This document shows, one piece after another, positions 44,088 to 56,159 of a stretch of DNA of 64,000 nucleotides. Position 1 is the first letter of the stretch. Every line of letters begins with the position of its first letter. The notes beneath the pieces were generated by a model. That model ran no database searches. It had not been told where the DNA came from and was given only the letters and a program-made list of their open reading frames with translations. Origin of the DNA: Bretschneidera sinensis (taxonomy: Eukaryota; Streptophyta; Magnoliopsida; Brassicales; Akaniaceae); NCBI GenBank assembly GCA_023935145.1, contig CM043697.1, positions 55,500,001 to 55,564,000 on the forward strand. Reading direction: 5' to 3'. Position numbers and translations under genes: made by a program.

Positions 44088-45126
44088 GTGGGTAGATGGT
44101 TATGGAGATTTATGGTGGAGAGTGATCACCTTTGGAAAAAGGTGATGGAGGCTAAGTTTGGGTTGGATCCTAATGGGTGGATGTCTAAGAAGGTGAGGGG
44201 AGCTAATGGCGTGGGGGTGTGGAAATGGATTCGAAATGGGTGGGGGGATTTTCTCCCTTGGATTTCTGTTTTGGTAGGTAATGGAAGAATAACAAATTTT
44301 TGGTATGACATGGTTTGGGAATTCCCCCCTTAAAGACCAATTTCCTTGCATTTTTTATATTGTGAGAGATAAGGAAGCTCTTATTGGGTATTGTGTGTCC
44401 TTGATTAATGAGGTTATCGTGTGGGACGTGTCGTTCATTTGAAATGTTCATGATTGGGAGATTGAGGCGGCTGAGAGATTTTTGGAAACATTGAATCAGG
44501 TGAAGATTGTTTTGGAAAGAGAGGACTCGGTTAGGTGGAGGCCTAGCCTAGACAAAGGTTTTGAGTTGAAATCTTTTTATAAGATTCTTCTTGGTGGGGT
44601 TAATTTGGAAGGCTATCCATATTTCCCTTGGAAGGCTATCCATATTTTCCTTGGAAAGCTATTTGGTGTGCGGGTGCTCCAATGAAAGTAAGCTTTTTTG
44701 TGTGGGTGGCCGATTGGAGTAAGATTCTTACTATTGACAATTTACAAAAGAGATGGAAAGTTCTTGTTGTTCATAGGTATTTTATTTGTAAATGTTGTGC
44801 TGAGTCCTTTTTCATCTTTTGTTGGAGTGTCTATTGGCTAGAAGCTTATGGGAGATGGCATATAGAATATTGAGGTCTCATGGGTGATGGCTGGCTCTGT
44901 TAAAGATGAAATTTTGGTTTGGAGTGGATTATGGGCTTCTAAGGATATTAAGAAAGATTATTCATTAATTCCCCTTGTTATTTTTTGGGTTGTGTGGAAC
45001 GAAAGGAACCGTAGAGCGGTTGAGGATTTTGAAAGGTCTCTAGAGGTGGTTAGGGATAGATGGTTTAATACTTTTAGTTTTTGGTTTAAAAGGAATTTTT
45101 TTTTTTTTTTTTTTTTTTTTTTGTAA
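44088..45126 (+). pseudogene. LINE ORF2 C-terminal region
   Basis: Frames in order: LWRFMVESDHLWKKVMEAKF and WISVLVGNGRITNFWYDMVW (44097-44331), NVHDWEIEAAERFLETLNQV across a stop, KVSFFVWVADWSKILTIDNL (about 44688-44747), and the 3' part with FWVVWNERNRRAVEDFERSL. This is the RVT-associated zinc-binding region seen in plant L1 elements. A T27 run at 45096-45122 sits in what was coding sequence. Confidence 0.85.
45096..45122 (+). repeat. T27 homopolymer
   Basis: Expanded run inside the LINE 3' coding end. The related copies at 41707-41912 and 52980-53995 do not show it. Confidence 0.9.
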
Positions 45127-45895
45127 ATGAGGAGTTTTTAGATTTTGTGGGGCCTATTTCTTGTAATTAGCATTTGGCTTTGTGTTGCACCTTCTTGGTG
45201 TCTTTTATAAAAATTTTACTTATAAAAAATCATTAAATAAGTGAAAATTTGTGTAATGATTCAGCTTTTTTTTGATGTCATAAGATTGTGATTGTTTGGA
45301 CTTTATGGTGTTGTCATTATGTCAGGAACCATTTCTCTTATGCATGATTTTACTACTTTGTTCTTTTTCCTGTTTTCATGACTACTGGACTACTGTTTGT
45401 CATGAGTTAGATGTCACTCTTTGGATGAATGACATATTCATTGCACTTTTTGTTGCCATAGAAGTCAAGTGATGAGTAGAGTACTCTTGTAAAATGGTAC
45501 TTTTTATTTATGTTTGCATTTATATTTAATGACTTTTGATAGTTGTAGGGTTTTCTTTATAAAGCAAAGGGATATTCTTGGCAATCGTTTCTGTTTAGGA
45601 TATCCATGCTTGTTTATGTTTTTTGTAGTCAACTTGATATCAAAGTCCTTATTTATTTTCTTAGATCTTCACTTGCTTAACAATAATTGTTATGCATGAT
45701 ACCACATATCGAGTTGTTATAGTTTTCTTTTTGAATGGATGTTATTATTTATATCTTGCTTTGTTAGAACTTAGAAGAAGACTTACCTGCAACCGTGCTT
45801 TAGGACTCTTGTTTTCCTCTCTTCTTATAGTTTCTTTATATTTTAAATGATCACCTCTCTACTATATTTTCGCAGGGACTGGTTGTGATTTAGCT

Positions 45896-46620
45896 ATGGC
45901 ACATTCCAAGGGGTCAGCAAACATAAGAAATTTGATGTACTCTGGGAAGCATGCTTTACTCCCTCCTAAAAGTCCATTTCCTAGTGTTTCCCCATCATAT
46001 ACTGATTATGTTACCAGCAGTATAATTGGACCAAAGGCTGTTCAGAAGCCGAGGAAGGGAAACACTCACCACCAACGTACTTCCTCTGAGAGCATTCTAA
46101 TAGAGGAGCAACCTTCTTGGCTTGATGATCTTCTCAATGAGCCAGAGACACCTGCGCGCAAAGGAAGTCATCGGCGTTCATCGAGTGACTCCTTTGCATA
46201 CATAGATGTTGCCCATGCTTCTAACATAGATCATGCAACTCAGGATGAGTACAAGTTTAAAAGTATGGTTTGTGTGCCTTCACGAGGATCTCAAGAGTTT
46301 GATTATCACAAAGATGCTCGACACACCTCGTTCTACCCTGAAGCAAACTTGGTAAAGCAGAAGAATAGCCCATGGAAATCATCATTAAATACTGGGGCTC
46401 ATCCCAGTGGCCTTTTTTCTGCCAGGGAGAACATAGCTATCCAGTGTTCAGGATCATCATGTGTGCCACAAGAAGTAGAGGGGCTTTCAGCTACAGCAAG
46501 TGAAAAGCTGGATCCAGCTGAATCTGGTTCTCATGATCCAACAAAGGCATCTTCTGAGAAAAAGGATAGTTCCCATGCTAAGCCTTCTGCTTCTGAGACT
46601 GATACAAAGCGTGCCAAACA
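45896..46620 (+). CDS. bZIP gene coding exon 1 (transcript exon 2)
   Basis: The exon begins at 45876 after ttttcgcag; ATG is at 45896. It ends GCCAAACA before gtatgt at 46621 and leaves phase 2. It encodes the disordered N-terminal region and the first basic residues DTKRAK. Confidence 0.92.
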
Positions 46621-49600
46621 GTATGTTGTCTGTTCTATGTCTTTTGCCGCTGCGTTTTTCTTTTGCTTCAACATACTGACGGTGTTAAGCCAGATATTAT
46701 ACTATCGTCAATATCTTTATTTAAAGTAATCATTTTTCGATGTTTAATTAATAGTCTTAATTGCATATACTTAGAATTATTTATTGTTTGTTGCATATGA
46801 TATGGAAGAATTAAATAATGTTGTTTATTGTGAATCAAAGGTGTGATTAGTCTGACTTATTGAAATATTTGCAGTCTTTTATTATGCTTTCTTCAAATTA
46901 CGGCCTGGATGTACAGGCACCCCCTTCTTTTCCTTTGCCATTATGATTGTTGGCTCTAATGCGAAGCAAATGTCACGAGTCACAAATTCATGGAAAAAAG
47001 ATCAAATAAAAAGAGAATTGTCCTGTCCGCTTTAAAGTGTTGGGAAGGACATTTCCCTGCCCACTTCGTGGTCAGTGGATTGAGGCGTGTGTATGGGTTT
47101 TAACAATAATAAAAAAAAAATTAACCAAAAAATAGAAAGAAAGGGATTACTGGACCAGTTCAATGATTTGAGGGTTCTTAGATGAGATTTAAAGTGATTT
47201 CTTGCTTATCTTGTTCCCTGGAATGTATAGGCTTTGTTATGCAAGTAAATATCAAAAAGTTAATCAAATGCTGCTGATGCAGATTGTTAATTTACTGTTT
47301 ATCACATAGGACCTTTTATAATAATGATGAATTTTGATGATTTGACCTTATATATACACACGCATTGATGGCACACTTAAGAAAGGACAACTGAAGACTG
47401 ATTTTTAAGAAATAGTCGTCTTCTTATGTGTCATCTTAGATAGGAAGTTTATTTTGGCCTTTCAATAGGTATATTATTCTTCTTCATTGCTTTGTGGCAG
47501 AAACTTTCAGTTGTCAAGAAAATCAAGGATGACATTGAGTAATGAAGCAAAAAAAAAGATGTGTCTGATATGTAATCAGTGATGATCCTAGGAGTAAACG
47601 CTATACCTCTTCATAGTTCCTTCATTTAGGGTCGCTAGCTTCCTCATCTTGTTCCGTTCCCTTCACTGCTTTGAGACAGAAACATTCAGTTGTCAAGAAA
47701 ATGAAGGAGAAAAAAGAGCTGATCTATTTTGTTTGTAGTCGGTGATGAAAGTTTTATCTTTTACCTTTCCCACTCCCTGGGTACTATGCAAATGGTGAGA
47801 GGGTTTAAGTTGTCTTTTCTTTGAACTTAAGGTCAATTGTTTCAATTCTTGTTTGAGATGCACTAAGATAAGGTTTAAGTCCATTAAGAGCCATGCCATG
47901 CGAAGAATGTTGAAATATTTTCTGAGGTATCATTCTGCATGCTATAAACAAATCTCCACCGCCCCCCCCCCCCCCCCCCCCCCCAATGCTTGACTGAGCT
48001 GATGAATATTCTATACTGATCTAAGAAAAACCAGAAGGATAAACCAAGTATTTTACTTTATTGTTATGTGACAGAGTGCAGTAATCGGGGACAAATCTAA
48101 ACTAGAAGGGTTGTATATCTCCTTCTCCAGTTTAAATTTAAGTTTTTTTAGAAAAGGAAAAAAAAAAAAAAAAAGGTAGAAATGATGAATTTGGAGAACA
48201 TTAGGACAATCCATTCACTCTTGAGTGTGTCATTGTAGGTCTATTGTAGTTTTGAGAGTAGGCTTAAATTTACTCTGAAGCATGACCTAAATTGCCGTGG
48301 CTTTCTTTCTGATTTGAAGAGGGGGATAAGAGAACTTTCTTGTGCCCTCTTGATGTGGTGTTGGTTTATGCAGTATGCGCTTTCTTTTTATTATGTTTTA
48401 CAAAAAGTGAATATTTTTGGTGAAGTATGAAAATTGCACTGTACGGGTATGGAATTTTAGGCATGATAAGCTAGGGCATGCAAATATTGCTTGTAAGTGG
48501 ATATGATATGGAAAGGATACAACAATAAACTTATACTGAGTTTCATTTTCTTTGATTTATAAAATATTAGTCAATGATCGTAGTTTACTTATCCATTCAT
48601 CTTTGTTTCTGTATGAAACATTGTCTGCTGTGCTAAACAAGTTTATAGATTAAGCTAGATAGATTTTCTATTTAGTTTCTTGAGTTCTTGTCAAATGAAA
48701 TTTTTGCATGATTCATGGTGTTGTATGTGGTAGAGCAGATTTCTGCATACTTCTGGACAGGTTTTTCTTTTTTTTTTTTGATAAGTACTTCTGGACAGTT
48801 TATAGAAAATGTTGCATAACATCTCTCATGGATTTTCATTAATGAATCATACAAAAACTTTTCTCTTGCTCTTTTCTATTTTCTAAATTAGCACAAAATT
48901 GTGTATCTACACCCTCTTCTTTTGTTACATTTTTCTACTTCGCAGAGTACATTTCAGTGTTTCTAATTAATTTTTTTAGGTAATGAATTGGATTGCCAAA
49001 AGAGGAGTTGCAACCATAGAACAAAGATGTGCCTAACTTGTATATTCAACTTTGTTTACAGACTATAGCGGTATTATAAATTCATCTTGTTTTCTCAAGT
49101 TGGGAGATATTAAGGTTCACGTTTATGCTACTACTAGATGTTTGTTTCATTGATAGCCAATCAAATCAGTCATCAGGACATTGAGTTTCCTTTCCTGTTT
49201 ATTTTTAGGACTTTCTTGGTAAAAATAGAACTGGTAGTTAAAGAATAGAAATGTGCAATAGCGAAGAAATGGTTGGCATATCTGCTTTTAAAATTATATG
49301 TTTCATAGTCAAACTTAATTGCTGTCTGCTGCAGGCAATTCGCTCAACGTTCACGGGTTCGTAAACTTCAATACATAGCTGAGTTGGAAAGGAATGTACA
49401 AGCTTTACAGGCAAGGATCAGCAGAAGCTGAAATGTTGCTTACTTTTGAAATTCATTTGGACTATAAGAGTGGAGTATATGCTTTACGAAAAAGTTATTT
49501 AATTGAAATTGTATGTTTTACTCTACAGGCAGAAGGGTCTGAGGTTTCAGCTGAGCTTGAATTTCTCAACCAGCAGAACCTTATTCTGAGCTTGGAGAAC

Positions 49601-51470
49601 AAAGCCCTTAAGCAACGTTTAGAAAGTATAGCTCAGGAGCAGCTTATTAAATGCTGTAAGTTTCTGTGCCATATGGTTAAGGTGTTGATATTTTTTTTTG
49701 CATCATCTATTGCTTTGAAACCTAAAGCTGTACTAATTACTTGGGGTTGATTCGATCTGTGATTTGAGTAGTAACATTGTTATGGTAGACCAAATTAGTT
49801 TTTTTTTAATTCTATAATTATTAAAGTCAGTCCAAAGCTGAGAAAGAACAGTAAGTCCATTTTGTGGAACCCGAACATACAAGAGATTGGATATGTTGAT
49901 GTAATTTTGAGGATGGTTGGGCTAAAGAGAGATTGCTGTGAAAACTATGTTAAAATGAGTTGTAAGAAGTAGAAAAAAAAACATATGGGAAATGCTATGT
50001 GAAGTTTCGTACCTAATTAATTTTGGCAAGGAAGTGAGGTTGTTGTTGAGAGTTTGAGCTCAAACCTTAGTTTTTATCCTTCTTCAAACTTTCACTAACT
50101 AAGCTGGCTAAAATCTTCTAGTAGTTTACCCAATGCAATTTTGAAGTTAAAATCAAAGAACCAACATATATGAGTATCATAGTTAATGAAAAGAGCTAAG
50201 ATACCCAAGGAGAAACCAAGAAAGACAGACCATCCATCACTTTCACATGACATTCAATCTACTACTTTTCATGGCTCCTACATAAATCGCATAACTCAAC
50301 ACCTTAACAAAAAGGTCATTTCATAAAAACTAGTCCTTAAGCGCTTGATGAAAACTTCATATATAACTCAACATCTCTCTACATGAGATGGATCGTTAGC
50401 TCAACAATATTTCTCTCAGGGTATATATCATATTGCATATCTCATGAGATTAGGGAGAGACAAAGAGAGAGAGACTGGCTGAAGAGGTTTTTGGAATACC
50501 TCACTGATATTTATTGGATTTGAGGACTTTTGAAGGGAGCTCCTTTCAGTGGGGTCGAGGGTTTCCATCATTTTCTTATTAGAAATAAATTCAAAATGGA
50601 AAATGCCCCAAAAACCCAATGATTTCAGTTTAGGTTTCCTCAGGGATAAGAAGAGGGGGGGGGGGGGGGGGGGTGCAGAATTGATTGATGATATGCTTTC
50701 TAGTGGCATGTGGTGACATCAGTGGTGGTTAAAAAGCATTATCTTCCACATGAATAAATAGCCAGCCGAGTTGGACAATCAGAGATGCTATGGTGTTAGA
50801 TATCCCTTATGTTTGATAAACTGATGAACAATTGAAGTGTGTAAGTAGTAGTGATCTAGAGTTGCTTTATATGCCTGTAAAAGTGAATATTTTTTAGGCT
50901 ATGATTTTCATTTTAGTCACCATGTGTTATAAGGTAAATTAAAATGTTTTCTGGTTATTAATAGGGCAATTACTATTTGGGAAAAAAGAAAAGAAAAAAG
51001 AGAGTGATTATGATAGATGACTTGCTTCACTTCATGTTATAAGATAATAGATCTTCTTGTGAACATCTGTGCTACTTTGCCCTGGTTATTATACTACATT
51101 CTGGGAAAATGATTTTTTTAATGTTTACCTCGATGTATAGATTTCTTTTGGGCACATTGGCTTTCACTGAAATGTTTGGATACATTTTATGCTTATACAT
51201 CTTAATGTGGAAGGTGATCTAGAAAAGATATAAAAATTATTTAATGAAACTATTCAAATGTGGTGTTCAGTGGAGCAGGAAGTATTGGAGAGGGAGATTG
51301 GAAGGCTACGAGCCTTGTATCAGCAGCAACAGCGACAACCGCAGCAACCATCATCAAGCCATCGCCGTACCAACAGCAGAGATCTTGAGTCTCAATTGGC
51401 AAACCTCTCTCTGAAACATAAGGATGCAAGTTCCAGCTGTGACCCTGATACAGGTTCACTTCGCATTTAG
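45896..51470 (+). CDS. bZIP-like protein of the At4g06598 type (four coding exons)
   Basis: Exons 45896-46620, 49335-49410, 49529-49655 and 51271-51470 join in frame to 375 residues. The N-terminal half is Ser-rich and disordered, with [20 protein letters not shown], a HHQRTSSES repeat-like motif, [14 protein letters not shown] and [12 protein letters not shown], shared with plant group-E-like bZIP proteins. Residues from about 240 give [21 protein letters not shown] leucine zipper follows with heptad residues L, L, V, L, L, L, I through exons 3 and 4, and ends in [16 protein letters not shown]. Compared with usual bZIPs ([16 protein letters not shown]), the invariant Asn and about four residues are missing at the exon 2/3 junction, so DNA binding may be altered. 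I recall database relatives named 'uncharacterized protein At4g06598' with the same shortened region. Start ATG is the first in exon 2 and matches those relatives. Confidence 0.9.
46621..49334 (+). other. bZIP gene intron between coding exons 1 and 2
   Basis: 2.7 kb, gtatgt to ctgcag, with no coding sequence recognised. It contains a pair of related 55-bp segments (47479-47535 and 47659-47715, 'agaaac(t/a)ttcagttgtcaag') and a C23 run. Confidence 0.75.
47962..47984 (+). repeat. C23 homopolymer
   Basis: Uninterrupted run of about 23 C in a bZIP gene intron. Confidence 0.9.
49335..49410 (+). CDS. bZIP gene coding exon 2
   Basis: 76 nt after ctgctgcag. It completes AAACA|G as Lys-Gln and encodes [20 protein letters not shown] and VQALQ. 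The following intron begins with GC, not GT. Confidence 0.9.
49411..49528 (+). other. GC-AG intron of the bZIP gene (118 nt)
   Basis: Exon end TTACAG is followed by gcaagg and the intron ends ctctacag. Joining gives [11 protein letters not shown], the expected zipper start. No GT donor restores this frame. GC donors with a strong CAG|GCAAG context are the known minority of U2 introns. If retained, an in-frame stop (TGA, about 49429) follows seven codons, ending the protein before the zipper. Confidence 0.85.
49529..49655 (+). CDS. bZIP gene coding exon 3
   Basis: 127 nt encoding [20 protein letters not shown], then [22 protein letters not shown]. It ends at phase 1 before gtaagt. It holds most of the zipper heptads. 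Confidence 0.9.
49656..51270 (+). other. bZIP gene last intron
   Basis: 1.6 kb, gtaagt to ttcag, with no recognised inserted gene. It includes a G19 run at 50655-50673. Confidence 0.75.
50655..50673 (+). repeat. G19 homopolymer
   Basis: Uninterrupted run of about 19 G within the last bZIP intron. Confidence 0.9.
51271..51470 (+). CDS. bZIP gene coding exon 4
   Basis: Starts after ggtgttcag. It encodes [20 protein letters not shown], a Gln/Pro/Ser stretch, [20 protein letters not shown] and a short tail ending SLRI with TAG at 51468-51470. Confidence 0.9.
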
Positions 51471-51900
51471 ATATATGATTTAGCCAGAGCTGTTTTGTGC
51501 CACTGCATTAGCTTTGTTGGCCCTGCCATGTTGATCATTATTGTTGCTTCCCTTGTTGGGATAAAGCCAAGCTCCTCCAGTCTTGGCTCCCTCTCTCTGC
51601 CCCATTTCCACATTTTGCTTGTTCATTGTTTCTTGCCCTTTTACTTTAACAAGTTAATATCTTCACGTGCACCTGGTAGTCATTGCCAGAAAATTATGTT
51701 TCGGGCAGATGACTTACCGGAGGTGGTAACTTAAGAACAGGTTCCATGTTTCAGTCCCTCCTGTATCAAGTGGTTATAATTCAAAACCCGTATGCTCCAT
51801 TTTTCTTCCATTTAGAATATCAACCTTGTGGATTCCAACCTTGTGCAAAGATCTTTTCGGCTGCTTGGATGTCTATCGCTTAGAATGCATTATGGTAAGA
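51471..51900 (+). other. Probable 3' UTR of the bZIP gene
   Basis: Mixed-composition sequence directly after the stop codon, turning AT-rich after about 51900. The small open frame at 51495-51731 has no recognised similarity. The end is estimated. Confidence 0.45.
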
Positions 51901-52537
51901 AAATGTTTCTTGTAAAATATGTCCTGAGAAAGTCATGCTTTATTCTCGATTTAAGTTTGCTTGGATGAGAAAATTGGTTTACTTTCAGCTCCGTGTTACC
52001 ACACTTTTACAAATAACCTCTTCTATCTGTTGGTTGCAATTTACCAGTAATTAAGCAAGTAGTTTTGTAGCAAATAGTAATCTAAACTTTTCTTTCTGTT
52101 TAAGATTTTTCCTTCATCTATAAGACTGAGACTCAGTATTTACTCCAATCTCATTGCACCATTTTACAATCAAGCTGTTCACATCTTATTACTTTTTTCA
52201 TGGCATCATGGTATTTCTCATGGTAATGTAGAGTTTTGTTGACGCTAGAGTTATGACTGTTATAGAGGAAAAGTGGAAGAAAATGGAGTCGAAGGATGAA
52301 TTGTCTTTTTACAAATCATGATAATTTTAAAGAGTGTGAAAGTTAAATACGTTGTATTTTGTCTATTTTTTTTTATTATTTTCTCTTTTCCATTTTTTTT
52401 GGTCAAATACATAATGAAAATATTAATATCTTATTTTTTGCTCATTTTTTTTGGTTTTCTTTTACATTTTTCTCATACCATTCATAGTCTAGAAGAAGCC
52501 AAAGAATGCAAACAAAGGGATTGGTGATACATTAAGG
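51901..52537 (+). other. Intergenic, nothing recognised
   Basis: AT-rich sequence between the bZIP gene and the hAT-like element. Confidence 0.4.
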
Positions 52538-54755
52538 TTTAGAGATGGCAAAATCTGACTTGATTTGAACACTCGATATGAGCACAAAAAATCTGATCTG
52601 ATTCGAAAACTCGATCTAAACACAGAAAAGGTATTAAAATAATATGATTTGAACTAGTTCCAATTGAAATCTGAGCTACCCGGAATTTGAAATGATTTGA
52701 ATTTAAAATGACCAAACACGATCCTACTCGAATCCGAAATTATCCAAAACCCGAATTATACGATCAGAACCCGATATAATCCAAACATGTAACGACTCAG
52801 ATTCGATACAGGTAAAATGAGAAATTTTTTTATTTTGGATTTTTAGGTTTGACGGTTTGAGCACTCTTTGCCTCTTATGTAATATAATTTTTCAATTTTT
52901 TTAAAACATTGTTTTTCTTTTAAATAAAACTGGTTAAATATAACAAATATAAATAAATTATCAATTATTATAATGTTACATATATTTTTTACAAGTAATT
53001 TTTTTTTATTTTTATAAAAGCAATATCAAGTGGGTGTAACTCAAAGCCAATGGGCCAACAATTATTTACAAATTACAGTAAAAGAAATCCACAAAATCTA
53101 AGATATCATCATTATTTACAAAGGAATTTCATTTAAACTAAAAATTGAGAGTATTGCAATAATTATCTCTAATATTTCTAATAGGCATTTCTACTCTATC
53201 AAAAGCTCTTCAATTCCTCTCTTTCCACACTAACAAAAAAATAGAATGTGTGATCAACAAATAAATTTTCTTAACCTCTTTAGATGCCTTCAACCTACTT
53301 CAAGTCCAAATTTCATCTTTCATGGAGCTCGCTGCCACTCAAGAAACCTCCAAAATTCTATAAACTATCTCCTACAAACTTCGAGCTAACAAGCATTCTA
53401 TCAAAAGATGATACACGACTCGACACTCTTTGGAAATATAGTACCTATTAATGATCACTTTACCCCTTCTTTTATAGATTGTCTATAGTAATAATTTTCT
53501 CTCAAAAAACTTTCCCCACAAAGAAATTAACTTTCTTGGGAGCATGGGAATAGCAAATATATATTTTTTTAAGGAAATTTGGGATGACCATCCAAAAGAA
53601 TTTTATAAAAAGTCTTTCATCGTAAAACTTTTTCCTAGATAAAGCCCCCACCTTATCCTATCCTATCCTATCCATCTACCTCCACCCTTGAGTTGTATAA
53701 GGTTTCCAAGAACCTCGTTACTACCTCAACTTTCCAATCATGCACATTAGAAATAAAAAACACAACCAAAGATACTCCTTCTTTAGACAAGGAGATACAA
53801 GACCTCACAATAGCTTTTTTATCATTCACAATAGCAAAGATATTCAGAAATTTGCCCTTCGAAAGAGTATTCTCCCACCAAAGCCGGGTCTTTTTTCCAT
53901 TTTTCACCAACTCCACAACATAGGGAGGGAAATCCTCCCACCCTTTCCGCATACTGATCCAGATCATACTTGACCTCTACCACTTTGTAAAACCATTTTT
54001 TTCTTAGCTATATGTAATATGTTTATATGCTTAACATGTTTTTAAGGGTTTCACAAAATTACATGATATACATGAACACATAATTACATATATGTGTCAG
54101 GTTATCAATTAATATCTAATGTAATAAATTAATATATCTTATACACTCTATAATTTATTATATACTTTTTAGTGTATAAAAATTAATTATTAGATTTAAT
54201 ATTTTATTAATATAGATCATGCATGCCAGCTTTCGTCATCATTATATATGCTGAAGAAAAAGTTAATTTTATTTTTTATTAGTTATTAACTTATCAATTT
54301 CTTAATATTTATATTATTTTCATATATAATTTTTATTTGCATTTAATCAAACCATAATTAGTTAAATATATTAAAATGAGAAAAAAATATTAAGTTATTT
54401 CTAGCACATTTTTGTGAAATTAATTACATTGAAACATTAAAAAAAATAGCATGACAATCTAAATTTAAAGCAAGGTTCAAATAATTTCCTCGAAAATTGG
54501 AAGAAAAGAAAATAAAAATTAAAGCAAATATGATGGGTCATATCGAGCATGTTTGAAAACTCGAAATGACCCGAACTCAAATGACACGACTTGAATGACC
54601 CGAGACCCGACAAGACTCAAACTCTACCCAAGTTGATTCGAGACCTGATACGACTTGAGACTGATATGACCCGATATAACCCGTGACTCGAAATGACTCA
54701 AACCCAAATGATCAAACTCAAAATGAATTGACCTGATCGCCACCTCTCCTAGGGC
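52538..54755. mobile_element. Non-autonomous hAT-like element with acccga subterminal repeats
   Basis: The left end 'agagatggcaaaatctgact' and the right end (reverse complement 'agaggtggcgatcaggtcaa') are similar. Both are followed by dense repeats of acccgaa/gacccga/ctcgaa motifs (52540-52800 and 54540-54745). The interior has no hAT transposase; a LINE fragment occupies part of it. Subterminal motif style resembles the complete hAT at 11237. Confidence 0.6.
52980..53995 (-). pseudogene. LINE 3' fragment (same family as the intronic LINE)
   Basis: On the minus strand, KGWEDFPPYVVELVKNGKKT, VHDWKVEVVTRFLETLYNSR, VWKERN and SFVNNDDILDFVDFF correspond block by block to 44220-45160 of the LINE in the bZIP intron. 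The tail 'ttttataaaaataaaa...acttgtaaaaaat' matches too. Stops are frequent. It is 5'-truncated and lies within the hAT-like element. Confidence 0.8.
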
Positions 54756-55169
54756 TCATTTGGTAAGATTTGTGAAAATTATGTCTGATGATGTTACAGA
54801 TTTTTCAAATTTAGGCTTATATCTGTATGGCATTGTATCTGATTGTTTGATTAATAAACTTACTGTTCAGAAATCAAACTGTCTGGTATCATTAATTTAA
54901 TTGATGATGGTAATTTTTTTCGCAATTATACTTTTAAATATGATTATTATGAAATTAAAAATACCATACAAATATCATTTTACTTAAATTAATAAGAAAG
55001 ATTTTAAACATATTACATAATTTATAAATTCCATAACAAAATACTTCACATCATACATAACTCATAAATGCCATAAAAATCATTTTACATAGCCCATAAT
55101 TTTAAAAATCCATCTTAAATATATAAAAAAAAACTAAGTTTTCACTCTTGTGGAGTAAATGTTGTTTGT

Positions 55170-55434
55170 TTTAAATTTTAATACTAGTTTTGAGGTCTAC
55201 ACACATTTGTGGGTTTAAAATTCAAAAGAAAAAAAAAAAATGGAGAGATGAAGAAGAGAGGAAAAAAAAAACACGTGGGAAGAATGGGATGAAGGTTTAG
55301 GAAGATTTTAAATTTTAATACTAGTTTTGTGGCCCACACACATTTTTGTAGGTTCAAAATTCAAAAGAAGAGAAAAAAAATGGAGAGTTGAAGAAGAGAG
55401 GAAAAAAAACCGGAGCAAGAATGAGACAAAGGTT
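55170..55434 (+). repeat. 137-bp tandem duplication
   Basis: Two copies starting ttttaaattttaatactagt at about 55170 and 55307, both with 'cacacattt(t)tgt(g/a)ggtt(t/c)aaaattcaaaag' and 'gaagaagagaggaaaaaaaa'. Confidence 0.85.
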
Positions 55435-56159
55435 TTGCTTCTGACACGTGATGAGAACACAGGTCTTGAACAATACACAGAAGGTTTGTCTTAATATTAC
55501 GGAATTGGACTTCATGTACTTCCTACTCTCTTTGGGCCTATGGGTTTAATTATTTCTATTTCCTTCATATTATCTTGGGCCTAAGGTTATAACAATTTGT
55601 TTTGGGATTAACTATTACTGCTTTTTAAGTGTAAGCGTCCAAAGTTTTCCCTCGTCATAATTCAAAAGTGCGAAACGTTTGCAACAGCTACCTAGAGGAG
55701 AAATTAAAAAGCCCCCATTACAGACGTCCAACCCCACCTACAGAGTGAATAGAAGAAGTTCTTCAGTTGAAGAAATTAATCAGCCAACCTTTTATACAGG
55801 TAATCCAAGAGATTTGTACGTTATTGTAGTAGAAAACTAGTATAAATAAAAAATGCAACCAAGCTTAATAAAATTGTAATATCCTCCAAATCACCAGGTG
55901 GCAGCACCTTACTTGCAACCCACATGGCATCGAAAATTTTATCTCTCTCGATTCCATGTAGTTCAATTCCACATTCATGACACCCTCAACGTTTTCACTA
56001 GATTCTCCCATCGCTTTTATTGTAACCCCTTATAGTGTGAATTCAAGGTTCAACCACAGTTAGAAAAACGTCCTCCTCTATGTTTTTATGGAACTCAATA
56101 ATATTAACCACACATGTACAAACAATCATTGTTAATCTGTGCAAAAGAAAAGGAAGCAT
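55435..56159 (+). other. Unassigned, nothing recognised
   Basis: No coding similarity seen. It lies inside the tentative Harbinger span. Confidence 0.35.

Larger units (their letters stand above)
40925..45232 (+). mobile_element. L1-type LINE in bZIP intron 1 (broken, with nested insertions)
   Basis: Plus-strand remains of ORF2. The linker before RT (40967-41227) has ELKRWNKDTVGDV and MEEISWRQKARE. RT follows, and then the C-terminal zinc-binding/RVT-associated region (44088-45126). The upstream endonuclease is missing, as in 5'-truncated copies. The 3' end at about 45232 shows the family tail 'tttataaaaattttacttataaaaaatc'. Two later insertions split it at 41707-41912 and about 42640-44081. 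It is in the same orientation as the host gene. Confidence 0.88.

Noticed and set aside
49394..49750. 118-codon frame covering bZIP exons 2-3 and the short intron
   Set aside because: It reads the intron and the wrong phase at its start. The spliced model through the GC-AG intron gives the family sequence.
51495..51734. 79-codon open frame after the bZIP stop
   Set aside because: It lies in the probable 3' UTR, has no recognised motif and no splice connection to the gene.
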